Part shown: piece after piece, positions 43,821 to 54,352 of the stretch | Position numbering within the stretch: the stretch's first letter is position 1 | Layout of the letters: every line of letters begins with the position of its first letter | From: an uncultured Sutterella sp. | GTDB taxonomy: Bacteria > Pseudomonadota > Gammaproteobacteria > Burkholderiales > Burkholderiaceae_F | Length of the DNA stretch: 64,000 nucleotides | NCBI GenBank assembly: GCA_905202595.1 | Contig: CAJKSP010000005.1 | Coordinates: 1-64,000, forward strand | Reading direction: 5' to 3' | Notes under the pieces: model-generated | What the model saw: the letters and a program-made list of their open reading frames with translations, nothing else | Told to the model about the DNA's origin: nothing | Database searches by the model: none | Translations under genes and position numbers: made by a program

Positions 43821-44870
43821 ATGACCTACGCCGCCGATGTCTCCGCCGGCTCCGCCGCGCTTGAAGCGCGCGCCGCCCGCCGCTTTCACTGGGCGATGGC
43901 GGGCTTTGCTCTTCTTATTGCAGCCGGCGCCTTCGCTGCGCTCATTCTCGGCCGCTACGGCATGAGTCCTGCCGACGCGCTCTCAGCGCTGCTGCCCGCG
44001 GACGCGAGCGGCGCTTCGAAGACTGTGCGCAGCATTGTTTGGAACGTGCGCCTGCCCCGCATTGCGCTTGCGATTCTGGCGGGCGCCGGCCTCGCCGTTT
44101 CGGGCGCCGCCTTTCAGGCGCTCTTCTCCAATCCGCTCGCCTCGCCCGATACGCTCGGCATTGCGACGGGTGCCTCCTTCGGCGCCGTGCTCGGCATTCT
44201 CTTCGGCGCCGGAAGCCTCGGCATTCAGCTTCTCTCTCTCGCCTCCGGACTGGCCGCCGTGCTGCTCGTCCTGGCCGTTTCGCGCGTTCGAGGAGAATCA
44301 TCGATTCTGATGATCATCCTCTCGGGCATGGTCGTAGGCGCCCTCTTTACAGCGCTCGTAAGCCTCGTCAAGTTCGTCGCCGATCCGCAGGACGTGCTGC
44401 CGTCCATCACGTTCTGGCTCATGGGCGCGCTCTCGGGCGCAACCAAGGAGAGCCTTGCCGCGGGCACGCCGATGGCCGCTGCGGGCTTTCTCATTCTCTG
44501 GCTGCTGCGCTGGCGGCTCAATGCGGCGGCGCTGCCGCCCGACGAAGCCGCGAGCCTCGGCATTCCCGTGCGGCGGCTTCGCGCCGCCGTCATCCTCGCC
44601 GCAACCATGACGACGGCGTCCGTCGTCTCCATGTGCGGCCTCATCGGCTGGGTGGGACTGCTCGTGCCGCATGCCGCCCGAATGCTCTTCGGCGCCAACA
44701 ACCGCTTCGTCGTGCCGGCCTCGGCCCTTCTCGGCGCACTCTTCATGCTCGCCGTCGATACGGCCGCACGCACTGCGCCGCAGGGCGAAATTCCCGTCTC
44801 GATCCTGACGGCCGTCGTCGGCGCCCCGTTCTTCATCTGGCTCATGCGGCGCTCCGGCGGCCTCAAATAA
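43821..44870 (+). CDS. FecCD/BtuC-family ABC permease
   Basis: The 349-residue inner-membrane permease has about nine to ten helices and FecCD signatures: VRLPRIALAILAGAGLAVSGAAFQALFSNPLASPDTLGI (in part the best-known motif) and CGLIGWVGLLVPHAARMLFG for the ATPase-coupling loop. It imports iron-siderophore, haem or cobalamin with a partner ATPase, here the gene at 44920. No periplasmic binding protein or TonB receptor gene adjoins, so the substrate is not defined. It follows smpB by 84 bases. Confidence 0.88.
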   Translation: MTYAADVSAGSAALEARAARRFHWAMAGFALLIAAGAFAALILGRYGMSPADALSALLPADASGASKTVRSIVWNVRLPRIALAILAGAGLAVSGAAFQALFSNPLASPDTLGIATGASFGAVLGILFGAGSLGIQLLSLASGLAAVLLVLAVSRVRGESSILMIILSGMVVGALFTALVSLVKFVADPQDVLPSITFWLMGALSGATKESLAAGTPMAAAGFLILWLLRWRLNAAALPPDEAASLGIPVRRLRAAVILAATMTTASVVSMCGLIGWVGLLVPHAARMLFGANNRFVVPASALLGALFMLAVDTAARTAPQGEIPVSILTAVVGAPFFIWLMRRSGGLK

Positions 44871-44919
44871 GAGGCCGTCGCCGCTCCGCATGCACCTTCC
44901 ACACAGGGCTGCCACTTTC

Positions 44920-45699
44920 ATGAAGCTTCAAGCGATCAACGGCGCCTTCGCCTATCCGGGCGAAGCGCCCGTGCTGCAGAACGTCAGCTTTTCCTTCGGC
45001 GGCCGAGGCATTCTGGCCGTCCTCGGCCCCAACGGCGCTGGAAAGACGACGCTGCTTCGCGCCATCCTGGGCCTCGCGCCCTTTACGTCGGGCGAGGCGC
45101 TCTGGGACGGCCGGCGCATCGAGGACTGGAAGCCGCGGGACTTCTGGCGCCGCGTGGGCTATGTGCCGCAGGCCAAAGCCCCCTCCTTCGCAGCCATGAC
45201 GCTCGCTGAGCTCGTCGCTCTCGGCCGAAGCGCCCGCCTGGGTCCCTTCTCGCTGCCGGGAAAGGCCGATTGGGAAGCCGTTGACCGCGCGATGGAGGAA
45301 GTGGGCGTCTCGCATCTCGCGCACCGCCTCTGCAGCCAGGTCTCCGGCGGGCAGCTGCAGCTCGCGCTCATCGCGCGGGCGCTCGCCGCCGAACCCGAGC
45401 TCATCGTTCTCGACGAGCCGGAAAGCAACCTCGACTTCCGCAATCAGCGCGTCGTGATTGAGGTGCTCAAGCGCCTTGCCGGCCGCGGCCTCGGCGCCAT
45501 TCTCAACACGCACTTTCCCGCACACGCCGTGGAGCTTGCCGACGAAGTCCTCCTCGTGCCGCGCGGCCGCCCTCCGATCTGCGGTCCGGCCCAGAACATG
45601 ATGACCGAAGAGCGCCTCTCCGACGTCTTTGAAATCCAAGTGCGCATTCGAGAGCTCCAGCTCCCGGAGCGCACGGTCACGACGGTGACGGCGGTATAG
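44920..45699 (+). CDS. FecE/BtuD-family ABC ATPase
   Basis: The 259-residue ATPase has Walker A GPNGAGKTT (about residues 36-44), Q-loop in VGYVPQAKAPSF, signature VSGGQLQLALIARAL, Walker B LIVLDEPES and H-loop His in LNTHFP. It belongs to the iron-complex/cobalamin subfamily and pairs with the permease gene 49 bases upstream. ATG 44920 begins the family sequence; 44890 in frame is a possible earlier start that would add ten residues. The C-terminus of about 50 residues (MMTEERLSDVFEIQVRIREL) is the usual one. Confidence 0.88.
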   Translation: MKLQAINGAFAYPGEAPVLQNVSFSFGGRGILAVLGPNGAGKTTLLRAILGLAPFTSGEALWDGRRIEDWKPRDFWRRVGYVPQAKAPSFAAMTLAELVALGRSARLGPFSLPGKADWEAVDRAMEEVGVSHLAHRLCSQVSGGQLQLALIARALAAEPELIVLDEPESNLDFRNQRVVIEVLKRLAGRGLGAILNTHFPAHAVELADEVLLVPRGRPPICGPAQNMMTEERLSDVFEIQVRIRELQLPERTVTTVTAV

Positions 45700-45761
45700 C
45701 GCCGCGCGAAGGGGCCGATGTCCCGTCCGGAATCAAAGCCGGCCATCGGCCAAGCCTAGAG

Positions 45762-45793
45762 AGCGGGAGCGCTGAAGCGCTCCCGCTTTTTTT
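45762..45793 (+). terminator. Rho-independent terminator after the ABC pair
   Basis: AGCGGGAGCGC (45762-45772) pairs with GCGCTCCCGCT (45777-45787), followed by seven T. Confidence 0.92.
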
Positions 45794-45884
45794 CACGCAT
45801 CCCGTTTGCAAAACCAAGGATTCTGCAAACTGTCGACGTTGCGAAACTATTACTTATTATTCGCGTGTTTCCCTATTTTTCAAA

Positions 45885-45899
45885 ACGTTGAAACAACGT
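45885..45899. promoter_or_regulatory. Inverted repeat upstream of the leu promoter
   Basis: ACGTTG-AAA-CAACGT is a perfect repeat 25 bases before the -35 box of the leu promoter. A second pair of motifs, GTTTGCA (45807) and TGCAAAC (45827), with another TTTGCAAAC at 45961, flanks the promoter. They are candidate sites for an activator such as a LysR-type regulator. Confidence 0.4.
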
Positions 45900-45923
45900 A
45901 AACTTGAAAATCGCGGACTTGCC

Positions 45924-45952
45924 TTGACAGCTTCTGCCTTGCAGAGTAACTT
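45924..45952 (+). promoter_or_regulatory. Promoter of the leuABCD operon
   Basis: TTGACA (45924-45929) is a perfect -35 box, and TAACTT (45947-45952) follows at a 17-base spacing. The leuA ATG is 117 bases further on. The leader between shows a GCGCCTGC...GCAGGCGC repeat (45989-46034) but no run of Leu codons, so classical leucine attenuation is not evident. Confidence 0.65.
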
Positions 45953-46069
45953 TGCCCTGCTTTGCAAACGGCCTCCGGCGCGGCTGAAGCGCCTGCCTTT
46001 TGCTTTCTGCGCGCCCTGCTGCGTCCGCAGGCGCCTGCGCACTTTCACCCTGGACGTGGAGACGGAACA

Positions 46070-47701
46070 ATGGCCGACAACAACCGAGTCATCATCTTCG
46101 ACACGACGCTTCGCGACGGCGAGCAGGCGCTTCTTCAGAGCCTCTCCAAGCGCGAAAAGCTTCAGATCGCCGTCGCGCTCGAAGAGCTCGGCGTCGACAT
46201 TATTGAAGCGGGCTTCCCGATTTCTTCGCGCGGCGACTTCGAAAGCGTCGCCGAGATTGCCCGCACGCTCAAGCATGCGGTGCCCTGCGCGCTCGCACGC
46301 TGCGTGGAAAAGGACATCGTTGCTGCGGGCGAATCGCTAAAGAGCGCCAAGCGCTTCCGCATCCATACGTTCATTGCAACGAGCGACATCCACGTCAAGG
46401 ACAAGCTCCGCGTGAGCCGCGACCGCCTCATTGAAATGGCCGTGCAGTCGATCAAGCTCGCGAAGCGCTATACGGACGACGTGGAATTTTCGTGCGAAGA
46501 CGCTGGCCGCACCCCGATCGACGAGCTCTGCCGCATGGTGGAATCCGCTATTGCCGCCGGTGCCACGACGATCAACATTCCCGACACCGTGGGCTACACG
46601 CTCCCGGTTGAATTCGGCGGAATCATCACGGCGCTGCTGAATCGAGTTCCCAACATCGACAAGGCCGTTCTCTCCGTGCACTGCCACAACGACCTCGGCA
46701 TGGCGACCGCCAACTCGCTCACTGCGCTGCAGATGGGCGCGCGCCAGGTCGAATGCTGCATGAACGGCCTCGGCGAGCGCGCGGGCAACACGTCGCTCGA
46801 AGAAATTGCTATGGCGATCAAGCTTCGCGGCGGCTATCTCGGCGGCCTCGAAACCGGCATCGTCGCCAAGAACATCGCCCGCACCTCCGCGCTCGTCGCC
46901 AAGATCTGCCACGAGCCCGTTCCCTCCCACAAGGCCATCGTCGGCAGCAACGCCTTCGCGCACAGCTCCGGCATTCATCAGGACGGCGTCCTCAAGAACC
47001 GCGAGACCTACGAAATTCTCACGCCTGAGAGCGTGGGCTTCAAAGGCAACAACATGCACATGACGGCGCGCTCCGGCCGCCACATGATCCGCGCCTGCCT
47101 GCACAACCTCGGCTACAGCGACGACGACTACGATCTCAACGACATCTACGCGCGCTTCCTCAAGCTCGCGGACCGCAAGGGCCAAGTCTTCGACTACGAC
47201 CTTGAAGCGCTCGTCTTCTTCACGAAGCTCGACGAATCGGACGACATGTTCAAGCTCGACGCCATGAACGTCATCTCCGGGAACGGCTCCGTCATGCCGA
47301 CGGCGACCGTGCGGCTTCGCGTCGGCAAGCGCACCCGCACCGAATCGAGCATCGGCAACGGCCCCGTCGACGCCATGTACAACTGCATCACGCGCCTCAC
47401 CGGCGTGCGCTGCAAGCTGACGAGCTTCACCATCACCGCCAACGGCGCCGGCATGGACGCGCTCGGCCAAGTCGACGTCACCGTCGAATATGAAGGCCGC
47501 GTCTTCCACGGCATGGGACTCTCGACGGACGTCGTCGAATCTGCCGCCCTGGCGCTCCTCAACGCCATCAACAACATCGAGCGCGCGAAGAAAATTTCGC
47601 AGAGCCGCCGCGGCCGCCCGAAGAAGGTCGTGGAGATCGAAAAGAGCGATGCAGCAAAGCGGCGCAGCGGCGACCCCGCCGTGCAGGACGCCGAATCCTA
47701 G
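46070..47701 (+). CDS. leuA: 2-isopropylmalate synthase
   Basis: The 543-residue enzyme joins acetyl-CoA to 2-oxoisovalerate in the first committed step of leucine synthesis. Catalytic barrel motifs: [26 protein letters not shown] (metal His) and [15 protein letters not shown], followed by the subdomain [18 protein letters not shown]. The C-terminal regulatory domain (from about residue 400, [22 protein letters not shown]) binds leucine for feedback inhibition. A basic tail of about 35 residues ([20 protein letters not shown]) is extra. GGAGACGG lies 7 bases before the ATG. It is the first gene of leuA-leuB-leuC-leuD. Confidence 0.96.
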   Translation: MADNNRVIIFDTTLRDGEQALLQSLSKREKLQIAVALEELGVDIIEAGFPISSRGDFESVAEIARTLKHAVPCALARCVEKDIVAAGESLKSAKRFRIHTFIATSDIHVKDKLRVSRDRLIEMAVQSIKLAKRYTDDVEFSCEDAGRTPIDELCRMVESAIAAGATTINIPDTVGYTLPVEFGGIITALLNRVPNIDKAVLSVHCHNDLGMATANSLTALQMGARQVECCMNGLGERAGNTSLEEIAMAIKLRGGYLGGLETGIVAKNIARTSALVAKICHEPVPSHKAIVGSNAFAHSSGIHQDGVLKNRETYEILTPESVGFKGNNMHMTARSGRHMIRACLHNLGYSDDDYDLNDIYARFLKLADRKGQVFDYDLEALVFFTKLDESDDMFKLDAMNVISGNGSVMPTATVRLRVGKRTRTESSIGNGPVDAMYNCITRLTGVRCKLTSFTITANGAGMDALGQVDVTVEYEGRVFHGMGLSTDVVESAALALLNAINNIERAKKISQSRRGRPKKVVEIEKSDAAKRRSGDPAVQDAES

Positions 47702-48910
<1,209 letters not shown>

Positions 48911-48934
48911 GCGCCGCGAGCAGGAGACCCCGCT

Positions 48935-50353
48935 ATGAATGAAGCCAAGACAGCGCCCAAGACCCTTTACGACAAGGTCTACGACGCGCATATCGTGACC
49001 CAGAACCCCGGCGAGCTGCCGCTGCTCTACATCGACCGCCACATCATTCATGAAGTGACGAGTCCGCAGGCGTTTGCGGGCCTGCGCGCAGCCGGCCGCC
49101 GGCTGCGCCGACCCGACCTCATGATCGGCACCGTCGACCATGACATTTCGACGCGCTTCGCCACGCTCGAAGCCTGCACGCCGATGGCCTACACGCAGGT
49201 GACGACCCTCATGAAGAACTGCGCCGAATTCGGCGTGACGCTCTACGGCCTCGGCAATCCGCGGCAGGGCATTGTGCACATCATCGGCCCGCAGCTCGGC
49301 TTCACGCTGCCGGGCGCCACGCTCGTCTGCGGCGATTCGCATACGGCCACGCACGGCGCCTTCGGCGCGCTCGCCTTCGGCATCGGCACGTCCGAAGTAG
49401 AGCACGTGATGGCCACGCAGACCCTGAAGCAGCAGCGCCTGAAGACCATGCGCATCAACTGCCGCGGCCAGCTGCAGAAGGGCGTCTATTCGAAGGATCT
49501 GATCCTCGCCATCGCAGGCCGCCTCACCACAGCCGGCGGCACGGGCTATGCGATTGAATTCGCGGGCGAAGCCGTGCGCGCCCTCTCGATGGAAGCGCGC
49601 ATGACGCTCTCCAACATGGCCATCGAAGTCGGCGCGAAAGTCGGCATGATTGCGCCGGACGAAACGACCTTCGCCTACCTCAAGGGCCGTCCCTTCGCGC
49701 CGAAGGGCAAGGACTGGGACGAAGCCGTCGCCTATTGGCGCACGCTCGCGACGGACGAAGGCGCTCATTTTGACCGCGAGATCGAGATCGACGCATCCGT
49801 CATCAAGCCGCAGTGCACCTGGGGCACCAATCCCGGCCAGGAATGCGCCATCGAAGAAACGATTCCGACGCTCGATAGCTTCGAGAATCCCGTGTCGCGC
49901 GAATCCGCAGAAGCGGCGCTGCGCTACATCGGCCTCGAGCCGGGCAGCCGGCCCACTGACGCCAAGATCGACACCGTCTTCATCGGCTCGTGCACAAACG
50001 GACGCATTGAAGACTTCCGAGAGGCCGCCAAGGTGCTGCGCGGCCGGCATGTTGCGCCCGGCGTGACGGCGCTTGCCGTACCCGGCACGATGGAAGTGCG
50101 CGAAATGGCCGAAAAGGAAGGCTTGGCGCAGATCTTCCGCGACGCGGGCTTCGAATGGCGTCTGCCCGGCTGCTCGATGTGCCTTGCCATGAACGACGAC
50201 CGAGCGCCCGAAGGATCGCGCGTTGCTTCAACCTCGAACCGCAACTTCGTCGGCCGTCAGGGCAAGGGCAGCCGCACGCACCTCATGAGCCCGGCCTCTG
50301 CGGCCGCCTCTGCCGTCGAAGGCCGCATCGCCGACCCGCGCCCCTATCTCTAA
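48935..50353 (+). CDS. leuC: 3-isopropylmalate dehydratase, large subunit
   Basis: The 472-residue protein isomerises 2- to 3-isopropylmalate with LeuD. The [4Fe-4S] ligands are visible as Cys in [12 protein letters not shown] and the pair in [11 protein letters not shown]; other blocks are [44 protein letters not shown] and [19 protein letters not shown]. Length fits LeuC. CAGGAG lies 9 bases before the ATG. LeuD is encoded 18 bases downstream. Confidence 0.97.
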   Translation: MNEAKTAPKTLYDKVYDAHIVTQNPGELPLLYIDRHIIHEVTSPQAFAGLRAAGRRLRRPDLMIGTVDHDISTRFATLEACTPMAYTQVTTLMKNCAEFGVTLYGLGNPRQGIVHIIGPQLGFTLPGATLVCGDSHTATHGAFGALAFGIGTSEVEHVMATQTLKQQRLKTMRINCRGQLQKGVYSKDLILAIAGRLTTAGGTGYAIEFAGEAVRALSMEARMTLSNMAIEVGAKVGMIAPDETTFAYLKGRPFAPKGKDWDEAVAYWRTLATDEGAHFDREIEIDASVIKPQCTWGTNPGQECAIEETIPTLDSFENPVSRESAEAALRYIGLEPGSRPTDAKIDTVFIGSCTNGRIEDFREAAKVLRGRHVAPGVTALAVPGTMEVREMAEKEGLAQIFRDAGFEWRLPGCSMCLAMNDDRAPEGSRVASTSNRNFVGRQGKGSRTHLMSPASAAASAVEGRIADPRPYL

Positions 50354-50371
50354 GCAGTGGAGTCTTCAGCC

Positions 50372-50992
50372 ATGGAAAAATTCACGCGCTTCACGGCCGT
50401 CGCCGCTCCGCTCAATCGCGCGAACGTCGACACCGACCAAATCATCCCGAAGCAGTTCCTGCTCGCGGTCGACCGCGAGGGCTTCGGCCGCCACCTCTTC
50501 CACGCGCAGCGCTGGCTTGACGAAGCGGAGACGAAGGAGAACCCCGACTTCATCCTCAACAAGCCCGAATACCGCCACGCCGGCATTCTGGTTGCGCAGG
50601 AAAACTTCGGCAACGGCTCGTCGCGCGAGCACGCGCCCTGGGCGCTCATGGGCTTCGGCTTCCGAGCCATCATCGCCCCGTCGTTCGCCGACATCTTCAA
50701 GAACAATGCGCTCGGCAACGGCCTTCTGACCGTGCAGCTCGCACAGTCGGAGGTCGACGCGATCTTTGAAGAGCTCGCGCGCCGCCCCGGCATGGAGGTG
50801 ACGGTGGATCTTGAGCAGATGACCGTGACGGCCGGACCGCTTGAATTCAAATTCGAGCTCGATCCGTTCCGCCGCCGCATGATGCTCGAGGGCCTCGATG
50901 CCATCGGCCTGACGCTTAAGGACGAAGCCAAGATCGCCGCCTACGAGGCGAAGATGCCGTCGTGGCTGCGAATTGATCCGGCCGCGCGGTGA
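50372..50992 (+). CDS. leuD: 3-isopropylmalate dehydratase, small subunit
   Basis: The 206-residue small subunit supplies the swivelling domain of isopropylmalate isomerase: NRANVDTDQIIPKQFL, NFGNGSSREHAPWALMGFGFRAIIAPSFADIF and PFRRRMMLEGLDAI. TGGAG lies 11 bases before the ATG at 50372; a GTG five codons earlier overlaps that site and is less likely. It is the last gene of the leu operon and is followed by a strong terminator. Confidence 0.96.
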   Translation: MEKFTRFTAVAAPLNRANVDTDQIIPKQFLLAVDREGFGRHLFHAQRWLDEAETKENPDFILNKPEYRHAGILVAQENFGNGSSREHAPWALMGFGFRAIIAPSFADIFKNNALGNGLLTVQLAQSEVDAIFEELARRPGMEVTVDLEQMTVTAGPLEFKFELDPFRRRMMLEGLDAIGLTLKDEAKIAAYEAKMPSWLRIDPAAR

Positions 50993-51050
50993 TCTCAGCC
51001 GCTTAGCCGGACAGAGGCTCCGCCAGACGCGTGCAGCCTCCCGGCAAGAA

Positions 51051-51093
51051 AGCGGCCTCGGAGCGATTGCTTCGCCCCGAGGCCGCTTTTTTT
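51051..51093 (+). terminator. Terminator of the leu operon
   Basis: AGCGGCCTCGG (51051-51061) pairs with CCGAGGCCGCT (51077-51087), followed by seven T. Confidence 0.92.
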
Positions 51094-51109
51094 ATGCTCG
51101 CCGAAGCGT

Positions 51110-51613
51110 TCAAGCCGCTTCTTTCTTCAGCAGCTCGAGAAGCTCCTCCACATGCGTCTTGGCCTTGACGCCTCGCAGCGCATGGCGAATGATGCCGTCC
51201 GGCCCGATGACGAAGGTCGAGCGCTCAATGCCGAAGCATTTGCGTCCGTACATCATTTTTTCCTTCATGACGCCGTAGGCTCGGCAGGCCGCCTCCTCCT
51301 TGTCGGAGAAGAGCGGAAAGTTGAGGCCCTGCTTGGCCTTGAAATTGCAGTGGCTCTTGACGCTGTCGCGCGAAACGCCCGCTACGGCGTAGCCGAGCGC
51401 GGCGAAGTCTGCGAGATGATCGCGAAAGCCTTGCGCTTCGAGCGTGCAGCCTGAGGTGGAGTCTTTCGGATAAAAATAGAGAATCAGTCCCCGCCCGGCG
51501 TAATCGGCGAGCTTGGCCTCGCCGCCCTCATCAGTCGGCAGCGCAAAGTCCGGCGCACGATCGCCGGCTTCAACCTGAACGGCCTTCTCGGCCGCCGCGT
51601 TCTCTTCAGCCAT
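51110..51613 (-). CDS. bcp: Bcp-type peroxiredoxin without the usual resolving cysteine
   Basis: The 167-residue thioredoxin-fold peroxidase has GDRAPDFALPTDEG, the LILYFYPKDSTSGCTLEAQGFRD active site with peroxidatic Cys (about residue 51), and VSRDSVKSHCNFKAKQGLNFPLFSD. In E. coli Bcp a second Cys lies five residues after the first (CTVEAC); here that position is Gln, so the enzyme is either one-Cys or uses the Cys in KSHCNF. It reduces peroxides with thioredoxin or another thiol. GGGAGG sits 5 bases before ATG 51613. It converges on leuD with the leu terminator between. Confidence 0.9.
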   Translation of the reverse strand: MAEENAAAEKAVQVEAGDRAPDFALPTDEGGEAKLADYAGRGLILYFYPKDSTSGCTLEAQGFRDHLADFAALGYAVAGVSRDSVKSHCNFKAKQGLNFPLFSDKEEAACRAYGVMKEKMMYGRKCFGIERSTFVIGPDGIIRHALRGVKAKTHVEELLELLKKEAA

Positions 51614-51797
51614 AAGCACCTCCCAGCGGCCATGAACGCCGCCTTTTTGAGTTCACGGCCATGAAGTCTACCGAAGAGCCGAGTCCAAAGCAGTCTGAAG
51701 GACCGCGCCCATAAAAAAAGGGCGGCTTTCGCCGCCCTTTATGCAGGCCGAGCTCGAGAAGCTCAGCCTGCTGGAGCTCAGCGCTTCAGAGAAGCGC

Positions 51798-53354
51798 TTA
51801 GTCCTTGTAGCCCGTTGCGTACTTGCCGGCCATGTAGCCCGACGTATGCGCAAAGCCGCAGGCGTTGCCGCCGCAGTAGTAGGCGCCATGCACGCCGGCC
51901 ACAGTCTCGCCCGCAGCGTAGAGGCCCTTGATGGGCTTCATGTCCCAGCCGAGCACTTCGAGATGCTCGGTCACGCGGACGCCGCCGCAGGAGAGGTTGT
52001 TCCACGGGAACATGCGGATGCAGTAGTAGGGGCCGTCGCCGATCTTCCACTGCTGATCCGTACGGCCGAACTGATTGTCGACCTTCGTCTCGACGGCCTT
52101 GTTCCAGACTTCAATCTGCTTCTTGAGGCCTTCGAGCTTGATGCCCGTGCGCTGAGCAAGCTCTTCGATCGTGTTGCACTTCCAAAGGTTCTCGCCCTTG
52201 GCAAACTCGTCGTTGACGCGCTGCTCGGTCCAGGAGGGCAGGCCCACAAGCGCGGAGAGCTTGATGGTCTTGAGCGTGCGGTCCCAGGTCGCCTGGTCGG
52301 CGAGCACGTAGTGGCAGCCGTCCGGATTCGAGGCGAGCTTCGGGGTCACGTGGCAGATGCCTTCCTTTTCCGTCACAAAGCGTTCGCCGTTCTTGTTGAT
52401 CAGAATGGCGCCCTGATTGGTGAGGAACCACCAACGGCAGTAGGGGCCGTTGCGGCCGTGCGTCACGATGCCGCACGGATAGGAGGCGATGTACTGCATG
52501 TGCGACAGAGGCACGCCCAGGTCGCGCACGGCAATCATCATGGCGCTGCCGTCGTTGCACGGGCCGCCGATCACGACGCCCTTGCCGGCAACGCTCGGCA
52601 CCCAGCGGTCGAGCGATTCGGCCGTGCCGGTGATGCCGCCCGTCGCCATAATGACGGCCTTCTTCGCGCGGCAGGTGATTTCCTTGCCGTCAGCGCCAGT
52701 GCAGCCGACGCCGAGAACCTGATTGTTCTTCTCGTCATAGAAGAAGCGCGTCAGGCCGCAGCTGTGATGAATCTTGAGCCCGCGCTCGTCGAGCTGCTTC
52801 ACGAGGACGTCGATGTAGTCGCGGCCCTTGAAGCTCTCCTGGCGGTGAGCGCGCAGTTCGCTGTGGCCGGCATACTGCTCGAGGTGATGCGGAGCAAGGC
52901 CGTGATCCTCAAGCCAGTCGAACGCTTCGCCCGAATGCTTCGTGAAGCAGTAGACCGGCTCCTTGAGGCTCATGAATTCGCCGTAGGCCATGATGTCGTG
53001 AGCAAACTTTTCCCACGTATCCTTCTTGCCTTCGGGATCAGCCTTCTGCATCTTCGAGCCGCAGGCGGTGAAGAGGCCGCCGCAGAGGTTCGTCGCCGTG
53101 TGATAGGGGCTCGTGCCCTTGTCGAAGATTTCGACCTTGGCGCCGGCATCGTGCGCCTGGCAGGCGGCCATCATGCCCGCACCGCCGCAGCCGAGAACGA
53201 CAACGTCGGCTTCCATATCCCACTTGGCGGGAGCGGCATTCGGACGGCTCGCAGCATGAGCAGCCGAAAGGGGCATCGCAGCGGCGGCAGTGGCGGCGGC
53301 ACCGGCCGCGGCCTTGCTGAGGAAGCTGCGGCGGGAGAGATCGATCGATTTCAT
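51798..53354 (-). CDS. Tat-exported flavoprotein subunit paired with tetraheme cytochrome
   Basis: The 518-residue periplasmic FAD protein has a twin-arginine signal (LSRRSFLSKAAAGAA), dinucleotide motif VVVLGCGGAGMMAACQA (about residues 51-67) and the fumarate-reductase-superfamily end GLYAAGETVAGVHGAYYCGGNACGF. His-Gly is kept, but the Asn-Arg of fumarate reductases is replaced by Ala-Tyr, so the acceptor is probably not fumarate. The ATG at 53354 is chosen: AAGGAGG is 9 bases before it, while the ATG two codons earlier is only about 3 bases from the same site. It is co-transcribed with the tetraheme cytochrome gene 13 bases upstream, giving a split flavocytochrome c. Confidence 0.9.
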   Translation of the reverse strand: MKSIDLSRRSFLSKAAAGAAATAAAAMPLSAAHAASRPNAAPAKWDMEADVVVLGCGGAGMMAACQAHDAGAKVEIFDKGTSPYHTATNLCGGLFTACGSKMQKADPEGKKDTWEKFAHDIMAYGEFMSLKEPVYCFTKHSGEAFDWLEDHGLAPHHLEQYAGHSELRAHRQESFKGRDYIDVLVKQLDERGLKIHHSCGLTRFFYDEKNNQVLGVGCTGADGKEITCRAKKAVIMATGGITGTAESLDRWVPSVAGKGVVIGGPCNDGSAMMIAVRDLGVPLSHMQYIASYPCGIVTHGRNGPYCRWWFLTNQGAILINKNGERFVTEKEGICHVTPKLASNPDGCHYVLADQATWDRTLKTIKLSALVGLPSWTEQRVNDEFAKGENLWKCNTIEELAQRTGIKLEGLKKQIEVWNKAVETKVDNQFGRTDQQWKIGDGPYYCIRMFPWNNLSCGGVRVTEHLEVLGWDMKPIKGLYAAGETVAGVHGAYYCGGNACGFAHTSGYMAGKYATGYKD

Positions 53355-53367
53355 AGTCATAGCCTCC

Positions 53368-53712
53368 TTACTTCGTCGCCTTCATCTGGATGTCAAACGT
53401 ATGGCAGTCGTTGCATTCAAAGCGGGGCTGCGCATGCATCGAATGGCAGTTCGTGCAAGCCTGCTCGCCGCGGTGATTGCTATGCGGATTGGGGTTGAGC
53501 TTGGCCGTGCGCTCAGCGAGCTTCTGATAGCTCTCGTGGCAGCTGAGGCAGGTTTCCTTCGCAGGAGCCGTCATCGTCTTGCCCTGGTGGCAGGTCGTGC
53601 AGGGCAGGCTCGCATGCGAGCCTGCAGCAGCGGTCGGCGCAGCGGCCTGAGCGCCTGCAGAAGCGACGGCGAGGCCCATGGCGGCGGCAAGGAGCATCAG
53701 TCGGAATTGCAT
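53368..53712 (-). CDS. Periplasmic tetraheme cytochrome c
   Basis: The 114-residue protein has a Sec signal ending GAQA and four CXXCH motifs: CTTCH, CLSCH, CTNCH and CNDCH. Short tetraheme proteins of this type correspond to the N-terminal domain of flavocytochrome c fumarate reductases of Shewanella and pass electrons from CymA/NrfH-like quinol dehydrogenases to the flavin subunit. The flavoprotein gene follows 13 bases downstream. GGAGAACC precedes the ATG by about 8 bases. Its maturation requires the Ccm system, of which only ccmI is in the window. Confidence 0.9.
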   Translation of the reverse strand: MQFRLMLLAAAMGLAVASAGAQAAAPTAAAGSHASLPCTTCHQGKTMTAPAKETCLSCHESYQKLAERTAKLNPNPHSNHRGEQACTNCHSMHAQPRFECNDCHTFDIQMKATK

Positions 53713-54352
53713 GATGTAGGTTCTCCTCTCTTGGGGTCTGTATAGGGTTGTGGTTTTGATTCCGTCGGCGCCGTCTCTCAGGAGGCAGCCAGAAGCAGAA
53801 GGACTGCAGAGCCCTTCGATCATCTGTCCGCCTGCGATCGGATTAGACAGCGCTGAAAGAACGTTCTCAAGAATAGGACTCAGCCGGCAGGCTCTCAACC
53901 TACTTTGGTATAGGATCAGCTGACGATTCGATGCACAGAGGCAAAAGGCGTCGCCCTGGCAGGCTTCTTTGTCCGGCGCCCCGCTGCCGACATCATTCAA
54001 TGCCTGTGAATTCAAGACCTTCTCCCGGAATTTAATTGCTGAAGAAGCGCCCACTTCAAACCTTATTTCTATTCTCGTGCGGCAGGAAGGCCCGAAGAAG
54101 CATCCTCTCGGAAGACTCTGCGGCGCAGCGATCTCAAAGCTTCTGCTGCCTGTGAAGCCCATCCGAACGCATAGCCCTTAAACCGATAACAAAAGAGAAT
54201 CAAGCAGATATCAGCGTTCTCCGCTGCGAGAAGGCGCTGAAGAATCGCCCCTAAAAAAAAGCTCGGCCCCTTCGCCTAAGCGAAGGAGCCGAGCTGCCTA
54301 AGAAAGCGGACGGCTGGCGAAGGCTCAGCCTTCGCCTGCCTCGCACCCTGCG
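53713..54352. other. Gene-free spacer of 640 bases between two flavin-reductase loci
   Basis: It holds the promoter of the tetraheme operon near 53713-53950 and the terminator of the next gene at 54253-54295. I see no gene and no full FNR-type (TTGAT-N4-ATCAA) site, only a half site TTTTGAT near 53751. The middle (about 53970-54200) is unassigned. Confidence 0.5.
54253..54295 (-). terminator. Terminator after the FMN/FAD flavin reductase gene
   Basis: AGCTCGGC and CCTTCGC pair with GCGAAGG and GCCGAGCT (54260-54295) around a CTAA loop with one bulge on each side. The minus strand continues with eight T. Confidence 0.9.

Noticed and set aside
45962..46069. Longer leuA start or leucine leader peptide before leuA
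   Set aside because: The TTG-started extension lacks family sequence, and no short frame with clustered Leu codons lies after the promoter.
51741..53498. 585-codon plus-strand frame opposite the Tat flavoprotein
   Set aside because: Antisense shadow; the minus-strand gene has a Tat signal, an FAD motif and a matching ribosome-binding site.
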